Of a DNA stretch of 59,412 nt, positions 17,370-26,670 are shown piece after piece. The notes beneath the pieces were generated by a model that saw only the letters and a list, made by a program, of their open reading frames with translations, made no database searches and was not told the origin of the DNA. Position numbers and translations under genes: made by a program. How positions within the stretch are numbered: the first letter of the stretch is position 1; each line of letters begins with the position of its first letter. The stretch is taken from the NCBI GenBank assembly GCA_023954795.1, contig JAGSHA010000001.1:1-59412 (forward strand), read 5' to 3'. Origin of the DNA: Oceanospirillaceae bacterium (lineage in GTDB: Bacteria; Pseudomonadota; Gammaproteobacteria; Pseudomonadales; Balneatricaceae).

Positions 17370-18074
17370 TCACATTAGCTTATCAATGCTATCAGCCAGG
17401 GTGCCGCGTCCGTGGTTGCGCTTTGGCTGAATCTTCTCTATTTCATGATTAACTTTGTCTAATCTCGCTTGCCTATCCTGATGAGAGATAGCGCCTTTCA
17501 GCAAAATTGCCTTCGCGTGTTTGTAGTGAGACAAAGCGGTATTTTTGTCACCTTGCAGTAACAGGTTGTTTCCCTGAGTCAAATGGGCGTCGGCAACAAC
17601 TGTGACTTTCAGCAAATGGAGGTCTCGGCGATAGCTTTTTGCGAGTGCTGGGCTAATCTTTCCAGCATACGCCATCTGTAAAACGAGCTTCTCAACAAAG
17701 TTTATATAGATTTGCACGCGTTTGAGTGCGCGATCGCTGTCGAGTATCTGGTTTGCAGGTAGCGACTGGTCGGCATCTTCTTTCAGCTGGGTCATTGATG
17801 CCAGCAGATCAGAGTCAGGTGCGAGCATTGCGATCTCATCGTACATCGCCATCGCATGAACGTTAAGCTTATCAATGATCTCGGGATTGCAGTCGATCTC
17901 ACGCAACACTTTCAGGGAGGTGAATACGGTCTCAGACTGCTGTCTAAGCCAGTTCAGACGGTGCTCCTTGGCTTCGGCTTGCTGCTCACGAGTCGAGATT
18001 AGGTAGTTCACCGTGATGGCAACAATACCGACGACGCAGATTAAGATGACATACAGCAAATTGTCTTGAAGCAT
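17370..18074 (-). CDS. Membrane-anchored helical protein of unknown function
   Basis: A 234-residue protein with one membrane segment at about residues 6-24 and a long, mostly helical cytoplasmic part. The helices around residues 175-205 (LTQGNNLLLQGDKNTALSHY) look like a TPR-type hairpin. Genes of this kind stand beside topA in Pseudomonas-like genomes (recalled, not checked). The ribosome binding site is weak. The function is unknown; a scaffold role is conceivable. Confidence 0.75.
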   Translation of the reverse strand: MLQDNLLYVILICVVGIVAITVNYLISTREQQAEAKEHRLNWLRQQSETVFTSLKVLREIDCNPEIIDKLNVHAMAMYDEIAMLAPDSDLLASMTQLKEDADQSLPANQILDSDRALKRVQIYINFVEKLVLQMAYAGKISPALAKSYRRDLHLLKVTVVADAHLTQGNNLLLQGDKNTALSHYKHAKAILLKGAISHQDRQARLDKVNHEIEKIQPKRNHGRGTLADSIDKLM

Positions 18075-18196
18075 AGAATTATTCTTATGACCCAGCCGTT
18101 ATAAATTGTTGTAAAAAACAGCCGAATTGTCCCTTTAATATGGGGTTCGGTAAAGTGCATTAGTCTAATTAAACGAACGAAAAAACGAATTCTTTC

Positions 18197-18227
18197 TTGA
18201 CCGAACCATTTTCAGTACTTATATAAT
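18197..18227 (+). promoter_or_regulatory. Predicted topA promoter
   Basis: TTGACC at 18197-18202 and TATAAT at 18222-18227, spaced by 19 bases, slightly longer than the ideal 17. A perfect -10 with a long spacer would suit a supercoiling-sensitive gene such as topA; that link is an inference. Confidence 0.6.
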
Positions 18228-18274
18228 GCACCGAAATTAAGTTTATAGCCGTTCGCCCGAAGGATCATACCCGT

Positions 18275-20938
18275 ATGGGAAAGTCTCTGGTAATAGTCGA
18301 GTCACCAGCCAAAGCCAAGACCATTAATAAATATCTTGGTAATCAGTACGTTGTTAAATCAAGTGTAGGTCATATTCGAGACCTACCGACGAGTGGCAGC
18401 GGCCCTAAAAGCGATCCAAAAGAGCGCGCGCGTCAGGCAGCGTTAACCCGGAAAATGTCTCCGGATGAGAAAGCTATCTATAAAAAGCGTAAAGCAAAGG
18501 CGCAATTAATTACCCGAATGGGTGTTGATCCCGAAAATGATTGGGAAGCGGCTTACGATATTTTGCCCGGAAAAGAAAAGGTCGTAGACGAGTTACGCCG
18601 CTTGGCGAAGTCTGCTGATCAGATCTATCTCGCGACCGATTTGGACCGCGAGGGGGAAGCGATTGCATGGCATTTGCGTGAAGCCATTGGTGGTGATGAA
18701 ACGCGATACAGCCGCGTGGTATTCAATGAGATCACTAAGAAAGCGATCCAGAACGCCTTTGAAGCGCCGTCAGCGCTCGATATGGATCGTGTTAATGCTC
18801 AGCAGGCGCGTCGCTTCCTCGACCGTGTGGTGGGTTATATGGTGTCTCCGCTGCTATGGGAAAAAATTGCACGCGGCTTATCAGCCGGTCGAGTACAGTC
18901 TGTCGCTGTGCGTTTGGTCGTAGAACGTGAGCGAGAGATTCGTGCGTTTATTCCAGAAGAGTTCTGGGAGATGCATGCGGATACCGCAACGGATGCGGGT
19001 GAGGCGCTTCGCCTACAGGTTGCGAAAGTTGGCGGTAAAGAATTTCGCCCGGGGTCTGAAGCTGAGACTACCGCGCACCTGAATGCACTGAAGGCTAGTG
19101 CGTTTAGCGTCCTGAAGCGAGAAGATCGCCCAACAAGCAGCAAGCCGTCAGCGCCGTTTATTACCTCTACGCTACAGCAGGCAGCAAGTACCCGGATGGG
19201 GTTTGGCGTTAAGAAGACGATGATGTTGGCTCAGCGCCTCTATGAGGCGGGTTACATCACCTATATGCGTACGGACTCCACCAACTTGAGTGGAGAAGCT
19301 GTCGAGGCGTGTCGCGGTTACATCCAGAAGCACTACGGCGAAGATTACCTGCCGGGTGAAGCAATTCGTTACTCCAGCAAAGAGGGGGCGCAGGAAGCGC
19401 ACGAAGCCATTCGTCCTTCCGATGTAACAGTGCCGCCAACATCGCTGACAGGTATGGATCGTGATGCTGAGCGTCTGTATGACCTCATTCGTTGTCAGTT
19501 CATTGCGTGTCAGATGACGCCTGCACAGTACACCAGCTCACGTATTATCGTAACAGCGGGTGATTTTGAGCTACGGACCAAAGGGCGCATTTTGCGCTTT
19601 GATGGTTATACGCGTGTGCTGGTTGCACGTGGTAAGGGTGATGAAGATGTGATCTTGCCGGATGTGAAGGCAGGTGAAACGCTGATTCTGTCTGAATTGA
19701 CCCCGAAGCAGCATTTTACTAAGCCAACCGCTCGCTTTACCGAAGCAAGCTTGGTTAAAGAGCTTGAAAAGCGTGGGATCGGTCGTCCGTCAACTTACGC
19801 ATCCATTATTTCCACCATTCAGGATCGCGGTTACGTCGAAGTGCAGAACCGTCGTTTTTATGCGCAGAAAATGGGTGACATTGTTACCGAGCGTCTGACG
19901 GAGAATTTCACCGACCTGATGGACTATAGCTTTACTGCGCGCATGGAGGAGTCACTGGATGACATCGCCAGCGGAAGTGCAGACTGGAAAGAGCTGTTGG
20001 GGCGTTTCTACGAAGGCTTTGTTCGTCGATTGGATGAAGCGCAGAGTGCTGAAGGCGGGATGCGCCCGAATGACCCGACAGACACCGATATTGAATGTCC
20101 GGATTGTGGTCGTAACATGATGATCCGCACGGGTAGTACCGGTGTGTTCCTTGGGTGTTCTGGATATAGTCTGCCACCGAAAGAACGTTGTAAGTGCACG
20201 ATTAACCTGGTGCCTGGGGATGAGGTTGTTAGCGTTGACGGCGATGAGGAAGAAGAGTCCCGCATTCTGCGAAACAAGCATCGCTGCAAGTTGTGTGATG
20301 CGGCGATGGATTCTTACCTGATTGATGCCAGTCGTAAGCTGCATGTATGTGGCAACAACCCAGACTGTTCCGGTTTTGAGGTTGAGGGCGGTGAGTTCCG
20401 CTTGAAAGGCTATGATGGCCCAAGTATCGAATGCGATAAATGTGGCAATGAGATGCAGCTCAAGACAGGGCGCTTTGGCAAATTCTTTGGCTGTACGAAC
20501 TCAGAGTGTAAAAACACCCGCAAGTTGTTGAAGAGCGGCGAGCCTGCGCCACCTAAAATGGACCCTGTGCCGATGCCTGAGTTGCAGTGTGAAAAGGTAG
20601 AAGATACCTACATTCTGCGAGATGGAGCCAGCGGTTTGTTCCTGGCTGCGAGCCAGTTTCCGAAAAATCGTGAAACACGTGCACCAAAAGTGTCCGAGAT
20701 CATTCCTCATCAGAGTGAGATTGATCCAAAATATAGCTTCCTGTTTTCAGCACCCGTGAAGGATGCTGATGGTAATCCGGCAATTATCCGATATAGCCGT
20801 AAAACCAAAGAGCAGTACGTAATGAGCGAGGTGGAGAGTAAGGCCACTGGCTGGAAAGCATATTACGTCGACGGTAAATGGGTTGAGGAACAGCCTAAGC
20901 CGAAGAAGGCTGCGAAGAAAACCACGAAGAAAAAGTAA
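18275..20938 (+). CDS. topA: DNA topoisomerase I
   Basis: Relaxes negative supercoils by single-strand cutting. The 887-residue protein has an N-terminal Toprim domain (SLVIVESPAKAKTI; acidic DREGE motif), the type IA core with active-site Tyr330 in YMRTDSTN, then three C-terminal zinc-ribbon units with Cys clusters (CPDC..C..C, CKLC..C..C, CDKC..C..C) and a Lys-rich tail. AAGGA lies 11 bases upstream of the ATG. The DUF6586 gene follows at a short distance. Confidence 0.97.
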   Translation: MGKSLVIVESPAKAKTINKYLGNQYVVKSSVGHIRDLPTSGSGPKSDPKERARQAALTRKMSPDEKAIYKKRKAKAQLITRMGVDPENDWEAAYDILPGKEKVVDELRRLAKSADQIYLATDLDREGEAIAWHLREAIGGDETRYSRVVFNEITKKAIQNAFEAPSALDMDRVNAQQARRFLDRVVGYMVSPLLWEKIARGLSAGRVQSVAVRLVVEREREIRAFIPEEFWEMHADTATDAGEALRLQVAKVGGKEFRPGSEAETTAHLNALKASAFSVLKREDRPTSSKPSAPFITSTLQQAASTRMGFGVKKTMMLAQRLYEAGYITYMRTDSTNLSGEAVEACRGYIQKHYGEDYLPGEAIRYSSKEGAQEAHEAIRPSDVTVPPTSLTGMDRDAERLYDLIRCQFIACQMTPAQYTSSRIIVTAGDFELRTKGRILRFDGYTRVLVARGKGDEDVILPDVKAGETLILSELTPKQHFTKPTARFTEASLVKELEKRGIGRPSTYASIISTIQDRGYVEVQNRRFYAQKMGDIVTERLTENFTDLMDYSFTARMEESLDDIASGSADWKELLGRFYEGFVRRLDEAQSAEGGMRPNDPTDTDIECPDCGRNMMIRTGSTGVFLGCSGYSLPPKERCKCTINLVPGDEVVSVDGDEEEESRILRNKHRCKLCDAAMDSYLIDASRKLHVCGNNPDCSGFEVEGGEFRLKGYDGPSIECDKCGNEMQLKTGRFGKFFGCTNSECKNTRKLLKSGEPAPPKMDPVPMPELQCEKVEDTYILRDGASGLFLAASQFPKNRETRAPKVSEIIPHQSEIDPKYSFLFSAPVKDADGNPAIIRYSRKTKEQYVMSEVESKATGWKAYYVDGKWVEEQPKPKKAAKKTTKKK

Positions 20939-20963
20939 ACCTGTATAGGTTCAGGGGAAGTTG

Positions 20964-21488
20964 ATGAGCGGTATCTATCTGGCACGGACTAACCAGAAAC
21001 TGAATTTTTCACGTATTCATATTGAGGCGTTGAAAGAAGCGCAAGGTACAACGGGCTGGAGTAAGCATGCGCTGATCGAATCGTACAATGAATCAGTGCT
21101 TTTTCATCTGGCATCAACGTATGATGCATTCTTGCGTGAAGTGGCAGAATTGTACCGCTTTGATACCGAAACCTTTGTCGGTTACCGTGCCTTGATGGAG
21201 CAATTTGAAAAATCGGGTTTCGAGGGTGCGGAGCTGAACGAGTTAGGGCAGCTGGAAAAAGACCATACAAGCTGGTTGCACAAAATGCTGGCAGCTTATG
21301 AGGCTTGCTGGCACGGCAGCGATAAGCGTGTACCTGTGACAGAGACGAGCAGTGTGTCTGAGATACACGTGGTGCAGGTGAATCCTGATCATGCCGAAGA
21401 CGGTCAGATTATCGTTGAGTATGAAGGTTGGTTGAATGAAATGCGGACGTTGATTGAACGGCTGCGTACCGGTATGCAGGAGTGGTAA
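20964..21488 (+). CDS. DUF6586 family protein
   Basis: A 174-residue, largely helical protein found downstream of topA in Pseudomonas-like genomes (recalled). It has no signal peptide or membrane segment. The two possible starts are TTG 20961 and ATG 20964; the ATG with AGGGGAAG upstream is preferred. Function unknown. Four bases separate its stop from the next gene. Confidence 0.8.
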   Translation: MSGIYLARTNQKLNFSRIHIEALKEAQGTTGWSKHALIESYNESVLFHLASTYDAFLREVAELYRFDTETFVGYRALMEQFEKSGFEGAELNELGQLEKDHTSWLHKMLAAYEACWHGSDKRVPVTETSSVSEIHVVQVNPDHAEDGQIIVEYEGWLNEMRTLIERLRTGMQEW

Positions 21489-21492
21489 ATTA

Positions 21493-21762
21493 GTGTCATT
21501 AGTGGATGAAAAGCTGGAAACGTTGCTAGAGATTGTTGAGCTGGAAAACGGAGATCTGGCAATTCGTCGAGCTGAAGACGAGGAGAGCGAGCCGCTGATG
21601 GTGGTTGCGTTCTCTGAAGAGCTACGCGAGACGCTGGAAGAAAAGTGTATCGAGGTTGGCCGGATGATGTTGACCGCAGGTATCCATATGGTTGCTGAGT
21701 CGGGCCACAACTTATCGCCGGTGAGCGAGCCGGTTGTTGAGCCTTTGCCAACAATTCACTAG
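21493..21762 (+). CDS. Small acidic protein of unknown function
   Basis: An 89-residue protein rich in Glu and Leu. It starts at GTG 21493 with AGGAG nine bases upstream, inside the end of the DUF6586 gene; an open frame reaching back to 21454 overlaps that gene and is less likely. A similar small protein sits at this point between topA and sulA/lexA in Pseudomonas (recalled). The hydrophobic face of the central helices suggests a protein-protein contact role; nothing more can be said. Confidence 0.75.
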   Translation: MSLVDEKLETLLEIVELENGDLAIRRAEDEESEPLMVVAFSEELRETLEEKCIEVGRMMLTAGIHMVAESGHNLSPVSEPVVEPLPTIH

Positions 21763-21803
21763 TTAAGTTCGCTCAGATGTTTGCGGTAAATCACTAATAA
21801 AAT

Positions 21804-21853
21804 ACCGTCCGTACTTTGGGGGTCTGCAGGCGCTCAGGGTGGGCGGTTTTTTA
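21804..21853 (+). terminator. Predicted terminator after the topA cluster
   Basis: ACCGTCC at 21804-21810 pairs with GGGCGGT at 21841-21847 (one G-U pair), followed by a run of T. The loop is long, about 30 bases. The remainder of 21763-21966 holds no gene. Confidence 0.5.
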
Positions 21854-21966
21854 TGTAATCCTGTCAACAGATCCCTCTGTTATCGTGCTCACGTTCCGTG
21901 TGAATATTGTCTTTGGTGTTGTGTTCTTGTCTGAGATCGCAATGCTGTGAGATGCATGGGTTGTCT

Positions 21967-22425
21967 TTAAGCGTTTTGGCGTCCGCGAATTACAATGCCG
22001 TGACTGGAGCCAGCACGTGCAGCATCTTCCAGTCCGTTCAATTCATCTTCAGATAAATATCCAGGCCAAGTAATCACTGCGTGGCAGGTGCCTGCTTTTA
22101 GTGCCTGGCATGAGAGCTCGTAGATCGAATGGTTGTCATCAGGTTTGAGCAGGATGACCTTGCTCAGGTCGATTCCTGCATCGGCCAGTAGGGCTTTTGG
22201 CAAAACAATGGGAGGAGCAACCCAAACAAACCAGCGATCATCCCGGCTTAGTTGCGCCAGCAAGGGCATGAGCATTGGCATGTTGCTGAGTTCATCATCT
22301 CGCATAATGATCTCGGTAACTTTGCCGGATGCTTGTTTGCTCTTAATGAGTGGTGCAGTGGTTTGGTTTGTGGTGGTAAGGCTTGGGCGAATTAATTTGG
22401 GTGTTGCAGTCTGGTGGCTAATCAT
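21967..22425 (-). CDS. sulA: SOS cell-division inhibitor SulA
   Basis: Stops FtsZ polymerisation during DNA damage. The 152-residue protein has a variable N-terminus and then a conserved RecA-like fold (RWFVWVAPP, VILLKPDDNHSIYELSCQAL, TWPGYLS), matching the Pseudomonas SulA type. Its ATG overlaps the lexA stop by four bases (ATGA), so it is translationally coupled to the repressor and shares its SOS control. Confidence 0.88.
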   Translation of the reverse strand: MISHQTATPKLIRPSLTTTNQTTAPLIKSKQASGKVTEIIMRDDELSNMPMLMPLLAQLSRDDRWFVWVAPPIVLPKALLADAGIDLSKVILLKPDDNHSIYELSCQALKAGTCHAVITWPGYLSEDELNGLEDAARAGSSHGIVIRGRQNA

Positions 22426-23036
22426 AGGTCATTACCTCTGCGTATAACGCCAACACTCAGTCCCTCTATTGCCAAGCTTTGCTCGCGAAGGTCAACCTCA
22501 ATCGGGTCGAACTCCTCGTTCTCGGCAATCAGGTACACCATATGTCCTTCCTGCTTAAAGCGCTTTACCGTTACTTCGTCATCGATACGTGCAACGACGA
22601 TCTGTCCATCGTTTACTTGCTGGCACTGATGTACCGCAAGTAGGTCTCCATCCATAATGCCAATGTTTTTCATGCTTGTGCCCCGTACGCGGAGCAGATA
22701 ATCGGCTTTAGGGTGGAAGAAGTCTGATGAGATCGTGCAGTGATCTTCGATATGTTCCTGTGCAAGGATGGGGGAGCCAGCAGCTACCTGCCCAATGACA
22801 GGCAGTCCAAGATCCTTATCTTCTTCCATGACAGGTACACGGATACCGCGAGACGTACCGGGTATGATCTCAATGGCGCCTTTACGGGCCAGTGCTTTCA
22901 TATGTTCTTCAGCCGCGTTAGCAGACTTGAAGCCCAGCTCTCGTGCAATATCCGCGCGAGTCGGTGGGTAACCGGTGGTTGCGATATAGTGCTTGATGCA
23001 GTCCAGAACTTCCGTTTGTCTTTTTGTCAGCTTCAT
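22422..23036 (-). CDS. lexA: SOS repressor LexA
   Basis: A 204-residue repressor with an N-terminal winged helix-turn-helix (residues 1-65) and a C-terminal self-cleavage domain. The cleavage site is Ala86-Gly87 (VAAGSP); the catalytic dyad is Ser121 (GTSMKNIG) and Lys158 (TVKRF). RecA filaments stimulate cleavage. First gene of the lexA-sulA operon; three LexA-box-like sites lie in the 124 bases between it and dinG, so it should repress itself. Confidence 0.98.
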   Translation of the reverse strand: MKLTKRQTEVLDCIKHYIATTGYPPTRADIARELGFKSANAAEEHMKALARKGAIEIIPGTSRGIRVPVMEEDKDLGLPVIGQVAAGSPILAQEHIEDHCTISSDFFHPKADYLLRVRGTSMKNIGIMDGDLLAVHQCQQVNDGQIVVARIDDEVTVKRFKQEGHMVYLIAENEEFDPIEVDLREQSLAIEGLSVGVIRRGNDL

Positions 23037-23044
23037 AATCGTAT

Positions 23045-23060
23045 CTGTTTTTTTATACAG
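23045..23060. promoter_or_regulatory. LexA box 1 (SOS box)
   Basis: CTG-N10-CAG with an AT-rich, mostly T core, an excellent match to the gammaproteobacterial SOS box. It ends 9 bases from the lexA start codon, so it should overlap the lexA transcription or translation start region. Confidence 0.85.
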
Positions 23061-23063
23061 TAC

Positions 23064-23079
23064 ATGTGATTATATACAG
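23064..23079. promoter_or_regulatory. LexA box 2 (one mismatch)
   Basis: ATG-N10-CAG with a TATATA core, differing from the consensus at the first base. It begins 4 bases after box 1, an arrangement like the paired boxes before E. coli lexA. Confidence 0.65.
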
Positions 23080-23103
23080 TATTCGGGTTCTGTAAAGCAG
23101 CTT

Positions 23104-23119
23104 CTGTTTATATATCCAG
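23104..23119. promoter_or_regulatory. LexA box 3 (SOS box) facing dinG
   Basis: CTG-N10-CAG with a TTTATATATC core, 42 bases upstream of the dinG start. Its place suits repression of dinG. Confidence 0.85.
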
Positions 23120-23160
23120 TATTTTGATAACATTGCGCAAAACTTGGTTGGACGACGGCG

Positions 23161-25281
23161 TTGCTCGATAAAAAACTAAAATCAGAAATCCAGTCTGCTT
23201 ACAGCGCCTTCTTGCAAAACCGTGGACTGAAGCCCCGTGTAAGCCAAAAAAAGATGGTTGCACAGATCGCCCGTACTATTGGTGCGATCCAGCAAACCTC
23301 GGAAGGTGAGCGTAACGGCGACAATCATATCTGTGTTGTGGAAGCGGGTACTGGTACGGGAAAAACGCTGGCTTACTTGTTGGCATCAGTACCCATTGCG
23401 CAGGCTCGCAAAAAGAAGGTTGTTGTCGCGACTGCGACAGTCGCTTTGCAGGAACAGCTGGTCATGAAGGACTTGCCACAGCTAATTGCTGACGCAGGTC
23501 TGGTAGTTCGTTATTCCCTGGCCAAAGGGCGTGGTCGGTATTTTTGCTTATCTCAGGCTGAACGCCACTTGGAAGATCAAAACGAACTGGGGCAGATTGC
23601 CTTATATGAAGACGAGATTGCACGAAAGCTCGATCCTGTCGTCATTGATCAGTACCGGACTCTGTTAAATGAGTTTGCTGCAGGCCGGTGGGACGGGGAT
23701 CGGGATACGTTAAGTGATGCCATTGATGAAGATGTATGGCGGCCGCTAACCAGTGATCACCTTCAGTGTACCAATCGGCGCTGTCCCCATTTCAGTATCT
23801 GCCCGTTTTTTCAGGCGCGGCAGGCACTTGATAGCGTGGATCTTATCGTTGCAAACCATGATCTTGTGCTTGCCGATTTGTCGTTAGGCGGCGGTGCTAT
23901 TTTGCCCGATCCGTCAGATACCATTTACATTTTTGACGAAGGTCATCACCTCGGCGACAAAACCACGGGACACTTTGCTTACAGCATGCGGGTGCGCGGG
24001 TCTCAGCGTTGGCTGAGTAAAACGAGCCGTACGCTGAACAAGATGCTGCAGGACTGTGGTGGTCATATTGTTCTGACAGACTATGTGCAGAAGCTTTCAA
24101 CACCATTTAGCGATTTGGAAGCATCGTTGGAGCAGCTGCAATTGCTGTTGGATGGGATGTTCCGTGAACGCATAGGTAGCGGTGAAAAGCGCTTCCGCTT
24201 TGCTCAGGGGATACTGCCGTTGGAGTTGCGGGATGTTTGCTCCGGCCTGGCGGGCTCGGCCGAAAAGGTTGTGGCAAAGTTCGAGCAAATTGTCGATGTT
24301 TTAAAAGAAGCGATGGACGGCGAACTCGCCGATATTCCTCGAGACGTGGCTGAGCGCTGGTATCCTCAGGTTGGGATTTTGTTATCACGGGCGCAGTCGG
24401 TGTATTGGTTGTCCCGTTCCTATTCCAAGGCAGACCCGGAAGGGAAATCACCAACTGCGCGCTGGATTAGCGCATTGGACACTGCTGACGGCGACGATAT
24501 GGAGTGTCGTAGCAGCCCGGTATCGGCCGCGGATACGTTGCGAGAGCATCTGTGGCAGGTTTGTTATGGTGCTGTTCTGACATCGGCCACCTTAACGGCT
24601 TTAGGTAGTTTCTCTCGGATGAGCTCTGACCTTGGGCTGCCTGACGGGTCCAGCTATGAACGTTTACAGAGTCCGTTTGATTTTTATAGTTGCGGGGAGC
24701 TGTATGTGCCTGCAATGAAAACAGATCCAAAAACGCCGGATCAGCATACTGAAGAAGTGGCTGAGTATTTGGAAGAGCATCTGCCTAAGATGTCAGCGGT
24801 GCTGGTTTTGTTTAGTTCCTGGCGGCAAATGTTCACAGTGCTTGAACGAATACCTGATTCCATTAAGAATAGTGTGCTTGTGCAGGGCGATTTGGCGAAA
24901 CATGAAATCATCTCCCGCCACAAAAAACAGAGAGATAAGGATGAGGCCAGCATTATTTTTGGGTTGGCGTCGTTTGCAGAAGGGGTTGATCTGCCCGGTT
25001 CATACCTGACCGAAGTGATTATTACCAAGCTGCCATTTGGTGTCCCGGATGATCCGGTTGACGCAACGATGGCAGAGTGGATTGAGATGCAGGGCGGTAA
25101 TGCATTTGAAGAATGGGCAGTGCCCATGGTGTCTATGCGTCTCACTCAGGCCACGGGTCGCTTGCTTCGAACAGAGCAGGACCGGGGCACCATTACCTTG
25201 TTGGATCGTCGTGTGGTCAGTCGTCGTTACGGACGAAAGCTACTGGATGCGCTACCGCCATATCGACGCAACTTTGCTTAA
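23161..25281 (+). CDS. dinG: ATP-dependent DNA helicase DinG
   Basis: An XPD-like 5'-3' helicase that unwinds forks, D-loops and R-loops. The 706-residue protein has Walker A (EAGTGTGKT, residue 61), four Cys that fit the 4Fe-4S cluster (Cys129, 203, 208, 214), a DEGH-type Walker B and the C-terminal helicase half ending in QATGRLLRTEQDRG. The start is a TTG: an in-frame stop lies 11 codons upstream and there is no other initiator between. The start lacks a good ribosome binding site. SOS box 3 lies 42 bases upstream; rhlB starts 5 bases after the stop. Confidence 0.95.
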   Translation: MLDKKLKSEIQSAYSAFLQNRGLKPRVSQKKMVAQIARTIGAIQQTSEGERNGDNHICVVEAGTGTGKTLAYLLASVPIAQARKKKVVVATATVALQEQLVMKDLPQLIADAGLVVRYSLAKGRGRYFCLSQAERHLEDQNELGQIALYEDEIARKLDPVVIDQYRTLLNEFAAGRWDGDRDTLSDAIDEDVWRPLTSDHLQCTNRRCPHFSICPFFQARQALDSVDLIVANHDLVLADLSLGGGAILPDPSDTIYIFDEGHHLGDKTTGHFAYSMRVRGSQRWLSKTSRTLNKMLQDCGGHIVLTDYVQKLSTPFSDLEASLEQLQLLLDGMFRERIGSGEKRFRFAQGILPLELRDVCSGLAGSAEKVVAKFEQIVDVLKEAMDGELADIPRDVAERWYPQVGILLSRAQSVYWLSRSYSKADPEGKSPTARWISALDTADGDDMECRSSPVSAADTLREHLWQVCYGAVLTSATLTALGSFSRMSSDLGLPDGSSYERLQSPFDFYSCGELYVPAMKTDPKTPDQHTEEVAEYLEEHLPKMSAVLVLFSSWRQMFTVLERIPDSIKNSVLVQGDLAKHEIISRHKKQRDKDEASIIFGLASFAEGVDLPGSYLTEVIITKLPFGVPDDPVDATMAEWIEMQGGNAFEEWAVPMVSMRLTQATGRLLRTEQDRGTITLLDRRVVSRRYGRKLLDALPPYRRNFA

Positions 25282-25286
25282 TACGG

Positions 25287-26645
25287 ATGAATACTTTGAG
25301 TATCGAAGAGAAACAGAACGAGACTACTGCCCCGGTTGAAGCGTCAGGATCAGGTGCTGAGAGGCCAAAACAGCGTCGCCGTCGCCGGGGTAATAATTCC
25401 CGTAACAAGCCGCGTCAGGAGAAAGAGAGCCGCGTTGCGTGGGACGCATCTAAGTATTCCGTGCCTGTGGTTGAAGGCAAAATGCGTTTTCAGGACTTCA
25501 ATCTGCCTGATGTTGTGCTGCACGCAATTGCTGATCAAGGTTTCGAGTATGCGACAGGTATTCAGGCGGAGACGATCCCAACCGCGTTGGCGGGTAAAGA
25601 TATCATTGGTAAGGCGCAGACCGGTACGGGTAAGACAGCAGCCTTTCTGCTGGGGATTATTACTGACCTGCTGGACTTTCCAATCGAAGAGCGCCGGCGT
25701 CTGGCCGAACCGCGTGCATTGATTGTTGCGCCAACCCGTGAGCTTGCAATGCAAATTGCAGCAGACGCGGAAGGTTTGTCCAAGCACGCTGATCTGCACG
25801 TCGTGTCATTGGTTGGTGGCATGGATTATGACAAGCAGCGTCAGTTGTTGAAGATGAAGCCGGTTGATATTTTAGTGGCGACTCCCGGTCGTCTGCTGGA
25901 TTTTGTGAATAACAAAGAAGTGGACCTCTGGAACGTGGAAGTCTTGGTTCTGGATGAAGCAGACCGTATGTTGTCTATGGGCTTTATTCCGGACGTTCGC
26001 AGTATTATTCGTGCGACACCACGTAAAGGTCAGGATCGACAGACGCTGCTCTACAGCGCTACTTTTTCTGATGACATTATGAATTTGGCGCGCCAGTGGA
26101 CCCTGGATGCGGTACAGATCGAAATTGAGCCGGAAAAGAAAACCACCGACAACGTCGCGCAGAAGGTCTTTTTGGTTTCCAGCAAAGAGAAGTACAAACT
26201 GCTGCGCAACTATATCCGCATCAATAACATCGAAAAAGTTATCGTGTTTGGCAATCGTCGGCATGAGACTCGCTCGTTGTCCGAGCGTCTGCAGAAAGAT
26301 GGTATTCGTGCTGCGCTGATGTCTGGTGAGATCACTCAGCAGCGTCGCATTCGTACGCTTGAGGACTTCCGTAGTGGAAAGATACAGGTGTTGGTTGCAA
26401 CGGATGTGGCGGGTCGCGGTATTCATATTGATGGTGTGACTCATGTCATCAACTATCAGCTACCAGACGACCCGGATGATTACGTACACCGTATCGGGCG
26501 TACCGGGCGAGCTGGCGCATCCGGCACCTCTATCTGCTTCGCATGTGAAGATGACTCGTTCATGATTCCTGAGGTGGAAGCAGAAACCGGAGTTAAGCTG
26601 GAGTGTGTTCACCCGGACGAAGGCTTGTTGGCTGAGCTGAATTAA
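25287..26645 (+). CDS. rhlB: DEAD-box RNA helicase RhlB
   Basis: A 452-residue helicase. A basic, disordered N-terminus of about 60 residues (run of Arg) precedes the Q motif region, Walker A (AQTGTGKT), DEAD (VLDEADRML), SAT (YSATFS) and the final HRIGRTGRAG. The PEDPDDYVHR-type signature and the core sequence match RhlB, the helicase of the RNA degradosome. The frame runs back inside dinG to 25113, but ATG 25287, five bases after the dinG stop, is the likely start. Cotranscription with dinG would put it partly under SOS control. Confidence 0.9.
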   Translation: MNTLSIEEKQNETTAPVEASGSGAERPKQRRRRRGNNSRNKPRQEKESRVAWDASKYSVPVVEGKMRFQDFNLPDVVLHAIADQGFEYATGIQAETIPTALAGKDIIGKAQTGTGKTAAFLLGIITDLLDFPIEERRRLAEPRALIVAPTRELAMQIAADAEGLSKHADLHVVSLVGGMDYDKQRQLLKMKPVDILVATPGRLLDFVNNKEVDLWNVEVLVLDEADRMLSMGFIPDVRSIIRATPRKGQDRQTLLYSATFSDDIMNLARQWTLDAVQIEIEPEKKTTDNVAQKVFLVSSKEKYKLLRNYIRINNIEKVIVFGNRRHETRSLSERLQKDGIRAALMSGEITQQRRIRTLEDFRSGKIQVLVATDVAGRGIHIDGVTHVINYQLPDDPDDYVHRIGRTGRAGASGTSICFACEDDSFMIPEVEAETGVKLECVHPDEGLLAELN

Positions 26646-26670
26646 ACAGGCCTAGGTTAGGGAGACTGGT

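Noticed and set aside
20940..20954. A CTG..CAG pattern after topA as a possible SOS box
   Set aside because: The spacer is 8 bases, not the 10 needed for LexA.
25113..25286. Longer N-terminus for rhlB reaching into dinG
   Set aside because: It would overlap the dinG coding region by 169 bases; ATG 25287 just after the dinG stop is far simpler.
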